A stretch of DNA of 5,270 nt from an uncultured Prevotellaceae bacterium (lineage in GTDB: Bacteria > Bacteroidota > Bacteroidia > Bacteroidales > Bacteroidaceae), in the NCBI GenBank assembly GCA_946644025.1, contig CAMPCG010000223.1:1-5270 (forward strand), written 5' to 3'. How positions within the stretch are numbered: the first letter of the stretch is position 1; every line of letters begins with the position of its first letter. Below, piece by piece: positions 1 through 3,050 of the stretch. A model generated the notes under the pieces. The model saw only the letters and a list, made by a program, of their open reading frames with translations. It was not told the origin of the DNA and made no database searches. The position numbers and the translations under genes were made by a program.

Positions 1-1
1 G

Positions 2-85
2 CTCTCCCTGCGCTACCGCTTCAACGTCACCCCGTCGAAGTACAAGGGCACCGGCGCCGGTAATGCCGAGAAGAACCGCCTCTGA
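2..85 (+). CDS. TonB-dependent receptor, C-terminal fragment
   Basis: The last 27 codons of a gene that begins before the window, ending in TGA. The frame reads LSLRYRFNVTPSKYKGTGAG and then NAEKNRL. An alternating aromatic/basic last beta-strand (LRYRFN) followed by a S-[KR]-YKGTGAG tail and a short charged end is, from family knowledge, the usual C-terminus of Bacteroidetes TonB-dependent outer-membrane receptors with a C-terminal beta-barrel. Such proteins take up ligands such as glycans, peptides or metal chelates across the outer membrane using TonB energy. The substrate cannot be told from this fragment. A terminator follows within about 15 bases, so this is probably the end of a transcript. 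Another outer-membrane beta-barrel of the same superfamily is the main alternative. Confidence 0.75.
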   Translation, partial: LSLRYRFNVTPSKYKGTGAGNAEKNRL

Positions 86-96
86 TGTCATGGCGA

Positions 97-172
97 GGTG
101 TCCCTGCGGCAGAACTTCTTTACCTGCTTCATCATTTCAAGGAAAGGAAATAGCCGCGGGACACCCCTTTTT
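97..172 (+). terminator. Intrinsic terminator with long loop after the TonB receptor gene
   Basis: The left arm GGTGTCCC-T-GCGGC (97-110) pairs with GCCGCGGGACACC (153-165), giving 13 base pairs with a single bulged T at 105. It is followed by CC and five Ts (168-172). The loop is long (about 42 nt), which is atypical, but the GC-rich stem, the T-run and the position just after the stop at 85 fit a rho-independent terminator. Confidence 0.6.
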
Positions 173-216
173 GCTTGTTTACTATCTGCGGATTCTGCTG
201 TTTGCAGTTAAAGGCC

Positions 217-304
217 GTCCGCCGCTCACCCCGCCCCTGCCCTTGGAGGGGCAACTGTTTATACACATTTTGAATGTATGTATATACTGGTGGGTGTCCG
301 CCGC
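217..304 (+). repeat. Dispersed GC-ended palindromic element, copy 1
   Basis: This copy begins with GTCCGCCGCTCACCCC (217-232), continues with a GCCCC...GGGGC inverted pair (233-237 and 248-252), then an AT-rich centre with TTTATACACAT (258-268), and ends near another GTCCGCCGC (296-304). The 16-base start motif occurs exactly, on the other strand, at 407-422, and the AT-rich centre resembles the reverse complement of the centre of copy 2. Short GC-ended, non-coding palindromic elements are common between Bacteroidetes genes. No transposase is encoded. The boundaries are estimates. Confidence 0.55.
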
Positions 305-329
305 TTCCCCCTCCTCTTGGGAAAAGGTA

Positions 330-422
330 GGCCGCCGCTCACCCCTCCCCTCGACTACCCTTTATACATATATATTAAGATGTGTATAAAGGGAAGTTGG
401 AGGGGAGGGGTGAGCGGCGGAC
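330..422 (-). repeat. Dispersed GC-ended palindromic element, copy 2 (large hairpin)
   Basis: Bases 332-352 are the exact reverse complement of 400-420 (21 bp), and 358-368 pairs with 383-393 (11 bp, CCCTTTATACA), leaving a small mismatched internal loop and a roughly 14-nt AT-rich tip. The reverse complement of 407-422 is identical to the start motif of copy 1 at 217-232. The structure is that of a miniature element with terminal inverted repeats. No clear target-site duplication is visible. There is no T-run after the stem, so it does not look like a terminator. Confidence 0.65.
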
Positions 423-424
423 AG

Positions 425-634
425 CATTTCGGCGTTTCTACACACCGTTTCGGTGCTTCTACACACTGTTTCGGTGCTTCTACAAACCGCTTCGGTGATT
501 CTACACACCGTTTTGGCGCTTTTGCATACCGTTTCGGCGTTTCTACAAGCCTTGTCGGTATTTCTTCAAACCAAGGCAGTGTTTGTACAAACCAAGGCAG
601 TGTTTGTATAAACGCTGTCAGCGTTTGTACAAAC
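425..634 (+). repeat. 21-bp tandem repeat array, ten degenerate units
   Basis: Ten consecutive 21-base units start at 425, 446, 467, 488, 509, 530, 551, 572, 593 and 614, with no insertions or deletions between them. An early unit is CGTTTCGGTGCTTCTACACA plus C. Later units drift to CAAGGCAGTGTTTGTACAAA plus C. Unit 11 (635-655) is barely recognisable. The TTC/TTTG-TACA-AC end of the unit is the best kept part. Because 21 is divisible by three, both strands stay open, giving peptides such as FGVSTHR forward and ETPKRCV reverse. There are no unique spacers, so it is not a CRISPR array. The function is unknown; arrays of this kind occur between Bacteroidales genes from general experience. Confidence 0.85.
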
Positions 635-647
635 ACTGCCTTGGTTT
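568..647. repeat. Perfect 25-bp inverted repeat at the end of the 21-bp array
   Basis: Bases 568-592 are the exact reverse complement of 623-647, with a 30-base loop. Each arm contains the self-palindrome GTTTGTACAAAC (581-592 and 623-634). The left arm is also partly repeated directly at 589-608, so the right arm could pair with either copy. No T-run follows at once, although TTTATA does. It may be a by-product of an inverted unit in the tandem array, or a binding or recombination site. Confidence 0.75.
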
Positions 648-760
648 ATAGATTGCAACCGTTCTTTCCCCATTCAATATACGGGCAAAGACAACTTTTC
701 AACGACTCTCCCTCATCATCAGAACGGCTGGGGCCGAAGGGAATATGGCTTGTCTGATTT

Positions 761-782
761 CCAATGAAGTATGGTTCATTGG
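761..782. promoter_or_regulatory. Possible operator: 8-bp inverted repeat
   Basis: CCAATGAA (761-768), six bases, TTCATTGG (775-782) form a perfect dyad about 20 bases upstream of the -33 box at 803. The position and symmetry suit a dimeric regulator of the downstream secreted-protein gene. A run of As follows (785-790). It could instead be a weak hairpin with no function; only the dyad is seen. Confidence 0.3.
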
Positions 783-802
783 GGAAAAAAGTCTTCGGTT
801 TA

Positions 803-834
803 TTTGCCAGTATGGGATTATTGTATTATCTTTG
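803..834 (+). promoter_or_regulatory. Bacteroidetes-type promoter for the FISUMP protein gene
   Basis: TTTG at 803-806, a 20-base spacer, then TATCTTTG at 827-834 match the Bacteroidetes primary sigma-factor pattern (-33 TTTG, -7 TAnnTTTG). Transcription would begin near 841, leaving a leader of about 50 bases before the ATG at 890. A small GCCCG/CGGGC hairpin (836-851) lies at the very start of that leader. No strong Shine-Dalgarno site is present, as is usual in this phylum. Confidence 0.7.
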
Positions 835-889
835 TGCCCGCTCTTCCGGGCAATGAATAAACTAAACTGTCTTAATTAACTACAGAATT

Positions 890-1876
890 ATGAGAACATT
901 CCGACAACTATCCCTTTTGCTGTGCCTTCTGCTGGCCCCGCAGTGCGTCAAGGCTCAGAAGCTTGTATTCCATGAGTGCGGCGGTGTGGCGACGTCCATC
1001 ACGCTCCCTGCCGACCTGCACATTTCTGCCGGTGGCGACGTGGTGACGTTCAGCAGCGGCTCGACGAGCGTGGACATCCCGCTGGGTTCTGCGCTGGCCG
1101 TGACGTTTAGCGGCAAGAAGGGCGACGTGAACGAAGACCGTACGGTTGACGTGGCCGACCTCTCGACCATCGTCGACATCATGGCCGGCACGGGCGACGA
1201 GGATTCCTCGACGGGCAAGGCCCCCGCCGGTGCCGTGGCCGTAGACTTAGGGCTGCCCAGCGGCACGAAGTGGGCCAACATGAACATTGGCGCGAGCAAG
1301 CCCGAGGACTTCGGCCTCTACTTCGCCTGGGGCGAGACCCAGGGCTACACCGCCGACATCTCCGACGGCCGCCGATTCGACTGGGCCAACTACAAGTGGA
1401 TGAGCGAGGGCCAGTCTACCTGGCAGTGGGTGAGCAAGTACCAGGTGGCCGACGGGAAGACCGAGGGCTGCTGGTACGACGCCGACGGCAACTTCGTAGG
1501 CGACGGCCTGTCGACGCTGGACCTGGCCGACGACGCGGCCCACGCCAGCTGGGGCGGCCAGTGGGTGATGCCCACCTACGAGGATATGCGCGAGCTGCTG
1601 GACAACACCACGAGCGAGTGGACCACGCTGAACGGCGTGTTAGGCCGCACGTTCACCAGCAAGACGAACGGCAACGCTATTTTCATTCCCGCCGCCTGCT
1701 ACCGCTATGGCAATTTGCTCTACAACCAGGACTCGGGCGGCACCTACTGGTCGTCGTCGGTCGACCCGTTGAGCTCGGGCAACGTGTACTTCCTGAACTT
1801 CTATGCAGAAGATGCAATCACGTTCAACTTCGCCCGCTTCTACGGGCGGAGCGTTCGCGCCGTAATCAGAAATTAG
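890..1876 (+). CDS. Secreted FISUMP-domain protein with one dockerin-like motif
   Basis: A 328-aa protein of unknown exact function, probably exported. Residues 1-22 form a signal peptide (basic MRTFRQ, leucine-rich core, VKA before Q23). C19 lies in APQC, which is not a lipobox, so cleavage by signal peptidase I is likelier than lipidation. Residues 24-75 form a short beta-rich N-terminal segment. Residues 78-100 (GDVNEDRTVDVADLS...) match one dockerin/EF-hand calcium loop with D79, N81, D83, D87 and D90 at liganding positions; true dockerins have two such repeats. After an acidic/Ser/Gly linker (101-115), residues 117-328 read VDLGLPSGTKWANMNIGAS, FAWGET, WGGQWVMPTYEDM, SKTNGNAIFIPAACYR, TYWSSS and FYGRSVRAV. 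These are the ordered landmarks of the Fibrobacter succinogenes major paralogous (FISUMP) domain, common and multicopy in Prevotella and Bacteroides. The ATG follows a good promoter and gives a clean signal peptide. It appears to be a single-gene transcript. Confidence 0.85.
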   Translation: MRTFRQLSLLLCLLLAPQCVKAQKLVFHECGGVATSITLPADLHISAGGDVVTFSSGSTSVDIPLGSALAVTFSGKKGDVNEDRTVDVADLSTIVDIMAGTGDEDSSTGKAPAGAVAVDLGLPSGTKWANMNIGASKPEDFGLYFAWGETQGYTADISDGRRFDWANYKWMSEGQSTWQWVSKYQVADGKTEGCWYDADGNFVGDGLSTLDLADDAAHASWGGQWVMPTYEDMRELLDNTTSEWTTLNGVLGRTFTSKTNGNAIFIPAACYRYGNLLYNQDSGGTYWSSSVDPLSSGNVYFLNFYAEDAITFNFARFYGRSVRAVIRN

Positions 1877-1886
1877 TACATCCCTG

Positions 1887-1980
1887 CCAGCCCGATGCCC
1901 TGGCAAGGGGCAGTGTGTAGCGAGCATTGTCACGGCAATTTGCCCTTGCAGGCAATCGGGCTGGTACGGGGTCTGCCCCT
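1887..1980 (+). repeat. Palindromic intergenic repeat after the FISUMP gene
   Basis: CCAGCCCGAT (1887-1896) is the exact reverse complement of 1955-1964. The inner parts (GCCCTGGCAAGGGGCA, 1897-1912, against TGCCCTTGCAGGCA, 1941-1954) also pair with single-base bulges, giving a long imperfect hairpin with a roughly 28-nt loop. Just after it, GGGGTCTGCCCC (1969-1980) is a second small palindrome. The GGGGTCTGCCCCTAC ending resembles a dispersed intergenic repeat I know from Bacteroidetes genomes. It carries no T-run, so it is unlikely to be the terminator. Confidence 0.55.
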
Positions 1981-2017
1981 ACATCGTCAAATGTCGACTG
2001 CACAGCGCGAAAAATAG

Positions 2018-2046
2018 GGCGAAAGTTTTGCGCTTTCGCCTTTTTT
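2018..2046 (+). terminator. Intrinsic terminator between the FISUMP gene and trmD
   Basis: GGCGAAAG (2018-2025), a seven-base loop TTTTGCG, CTTTCGCC (2033-2040), then six Ts (2041-2046). The 8-bp perfect stem with a T-run is a strong rho-independent terminator for transcripts from the upstream gene. Its loop contains the -33 box of the trmD promoter and its T-run lies in that promoter's spacer. Confidence 0.85.
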
Positions 2047-2057
2047 GTGTAATTTTG
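2027..2057 (+). promoter_or_regulatory. Bacteroidetes-type promoter for trmD
   Basis: TTTG at 2027-2030, a 19-base spacer, and TAATTTTG at 2050-2057 match the -33/-7 consensus (TTTG, TAnnTTTG) exactly. The predicted start near 2064 leaves a leader of about 23 bases before the ATG at 2087. The element is interleaved with the preceding terminator. Confidence 0.8.
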
Positions 2058-2086
2058 CCCCCAGTTTAACTTGAATAACTTTATTG

Positions 2087-2806
2087 ATGCGGATAGACAT
2101 TATAACCGTTCTGCCCGAGATGATTGAGGGCTTTGTGCATGAGTCGATTCTGGCCCGTGCTGAGAAGAAGGGTCTGGCCGAGATACGGCTGCACAACCTG
2201 CGCGACTATACGCTCGACAAATGGCGGCGCGTGGACGACTACCCCTACGGTGGGTCGGCAGGCATGGTGATGCAGTGTGAGCCCATAGACCGCTGCATCA
2301 CGGCGCTGAAGGCCGAGCGTGACTACGACGAGGTCATCTTTACCTCGCCCGACGGGGAACAGTTCAACCAGCACGTGGCCAACGAGCTGTCGCTGAAGGG
2401 CAACCTCATCATCCTCTGCGGCCACTACAAGGGTATCGACCAGCGCGTGCGCGACCATCTCATCACGCGCGAGATAAGCATCGGCGACTATGTGCTGACG
2501 GGAGGCGAACTGGCTGCGGCCATCATTGCCGACGCCGTGGTGCGCGTGGTGCCAGGTGTCATCGGCGACGAGCAGAGTGCGCTCTCCGACTGTTTCCAGG
2601 ACGACATCCTGGCCGCTCCCATCTATACCCGGCCCGCCGACTATAAGGGCTGGCGCGTACCCGACATCCTGCTCAGTGGCAACGAGGCCAAGATACGTGA
2701 GTGGGAGCTGGAACAGGCCATGGAGCGCACCCGGAGGCTGAGGCCGGACCTACTGGAGACCACACCCCCCTGCCCCTCCCGAGGGAGGGATGCCGCTTTG
2801 CAGTAG
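2087..2806 (+). CDS. trmD: tRNA (guanine(37)-N1)-methyltransferase TrmD
   Basis: A 239-aa cytoplasmic SPOUT methyltransferase that uses S-adenosylmethionine to methylate N1 of G37, next to the anticodon, in tRNAs with G36-G37, preventing +1 frameshifts. Recognition is by near full-length family signature: [12 protein letters not shown] at the start, [16 protein letters not shown] (about residues 45-60), [11 protein letters not shown], then the trefoil-knot SAM-binding segment [12 protein letters not shown] and [16 protein letters not shown], and finally [26 protein letters not shown] and [12 protein letters not shown]. The ATG at 2087 is preferred over an in-frame TTG one codon earlier, because MRIDII is the usual family N-terminus. 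Family members usually stop just after RPDLL(x); here that is residue 224, and 15 further residues ([15 protein letters not shown]) are encoded by GC-rich palindromic repeat DNA. It has its own promoter. The rpsP/rimM/rplS neighbours common in other phyla are absent. Confidence 0.95.
   Translation: MRIDIITVLPEMIEGFVHESILARAEKKGLAEIRLHNLRDYTLDKWRRVDDYPYGGSAGMVMQCEPIDRCITALKAERDYDEVIFTSPDGEQFNQHVANELSLKGNLIILCGHYKGIDQRVRDHLITREISIGDYVLTGGELAAAIIADAVVRVVPGVIGDEQSALSDCFQDDILAAPIYTRPADYKGWRVPDILLSGNEAKIREWELEQAMERTRRLRPDLLETTPPCPSRGRDAALQ
2762..2795 (+). repeat. GC-rich palindromic repeat inside the 3' end of trmD
   Basis: CCCTCCC (2774-2780), GA, GGGAGGG (2783-2789) form a tight 7-bp palindrome preceded by a C-rich run (2764-2776). 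The same form, CCCCTCCC-TT-GGGAGGGG, occurs between genes at 2982-2999. It lies within the last codons of trmD, after the conserved C-terminus, so it seems to have displaced the original stop codon. The edges are approximate. Confidence 0.5.
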
Positions 2807-2885
2807 GAGGCGACGTGTCTCACGTCGCAACAGTCTCCCGGATTGCGACGTGGGACACGTCGCCTCCTACTTGCGGGCTGCAAAG
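2796..2885. repeat. REP/BIME-like inverted pair of nested palindromes
   Basis: Bases 2802-2830 pair with 2843-2871 over 29 bp with one mismatch (T2820 opposite G2853, a wobble pair in RNA) around a 12-base loop. Outside this, CTTTGCAG (2796-2803) matches CTGCAAAG (2878-2885). Each arm is itself a palindrome: GCGACGTG-TCT-CACGTCGC (2810-2828) and GCGACGTG-GGA-CACGTCGC (2845-2863). Two palindromic units in opposite orientation is the layout of bacterial interspersed mosaic elements. The trmD stop (2804-2806) lies inside the left arm, so the structure may also protect or end the trmD transcript, though no T-run follows. Confidence 0.75.
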
Positions 2886-2909
2886 TAACAAATCCTAAAT
2901 TGATAGAAG

Positions 2910-2942
2910 CCCCCGCCCCCCCCGAAGGAGGGGTGAGCGGCG
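2910..2942 (-). repeat. Partial copy of the GC-ended dispersed element
   Basis: The reverse complement of 2930-2942 (CGCCGCTCACCCC) matches 13 bases of the motif at 220-232 and 407-419. It is preceded by a C-run (2910-2923) able to pair with the G-run at 2928-2933. It lies in the trmD-hypD intergenic region next to other repeats. It may be a truncated or diverged member of the family seen at 217-422. Confidence 0.5.
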
Positions 2943-2981
2943 ATTAATAAACATACCTAATAAACGCCAATAGTATATACT

Positions 2982-3046
2982 CCCCTCCCTTGGGAGGGGC
3001 CGGGGGGAGGGTCTGCCGGGGGGAGGGTCTGTTGGGGAGAGTCTTG
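2982..3046 (+). repeat. Palindrome plus 16-bp G-rich tandem repeat ahead of hypD
   Basis: CCCCTCCC-TT-GGGAGGGG (2982-2999) is an 8-bp palindrome. It is followed by two identical 16-base units CCGGGGGGAGGGTCTG (3000-3015 and 3016-3031) and a degenerate third (3032-3046, TTGGGGAGAGTCTTG), ending four bases before the ATG. The run of G-tracts from 2992 to 3037 satisfies a G-quadruplex pattern on the coding strand. No TAnnTTTG promoter is recognisable in 2807-3050, so hypD may be served by an unrecognised promoter or by read-through from trmD. GGGGAGAG (3034-3041) is the nearest thing to a ribosome binding site. Confidence 0.65.
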
Positions 3047-3050
3047 AAAT

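Larger units (their letters stand above)
86..889. other. 804-base intergenic region rich in repeats, no convincing gene
   Basis: Between the receptor stop and the start of the secreted protein no reading frame resembles a gene. The open frames present on both strands (roughly 278-757 forward and 355-636 reverse) owe their openness to a 21-bp repeat whose length is a multiple of three, and their translations are simple heptapeptide repeats plus low-complexity flanks. From left to right the region holds a terminator, two copies of a GC-ended palindromic element (about 217-304 and 330-422), the 21-bp array (425-634) with a perfect inverted repeat at its right end, about 110 bases in which I see nothing (648-760), a possible operator (761-782) and a promoter (803-834). 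Confidence 0.7.

Noticed and set aside
63..389. Plus-strand open frame of 108 codons after the TonB receptor
   Set aside because: It overlaps the receptor end, a terminator and the GC-ended repeats, and has no family features.
332..420. Large hairpin as a transcription terminator
   Set aside because: No T-run follows on either side, no gene ends just before it, and its end motif recurs elsewhere in the window, which fits a dispersed repeat better.
425..634. CRISPR array
   Set aside because: Units are directly adjacent at 21 bp with no unique spacers, and no cas genes are present.
278..757. Open frame encoding FGVSTHR-type heptapeptide repeats (and the reverse-strand frame 355-636)
   Set aside because: The openness follows from a 21-bp repeat unit. 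The frames start inside another repeat element, have no ribosome binding site or promoter, and show no family resemblance.
1270..1920. Plus-strand open frame of 216 codons overlapping the FISUMP gene
   Set aside because: An arginine/proline-rich out-of-frame product caused by high third-position GC in the true gene.
2084..2086. TTG as the trmD start codon
   Set aside because: The next codon is ATG and gives the canonical MRIDII N-terminus, so the ATG at 2087 is preferred.
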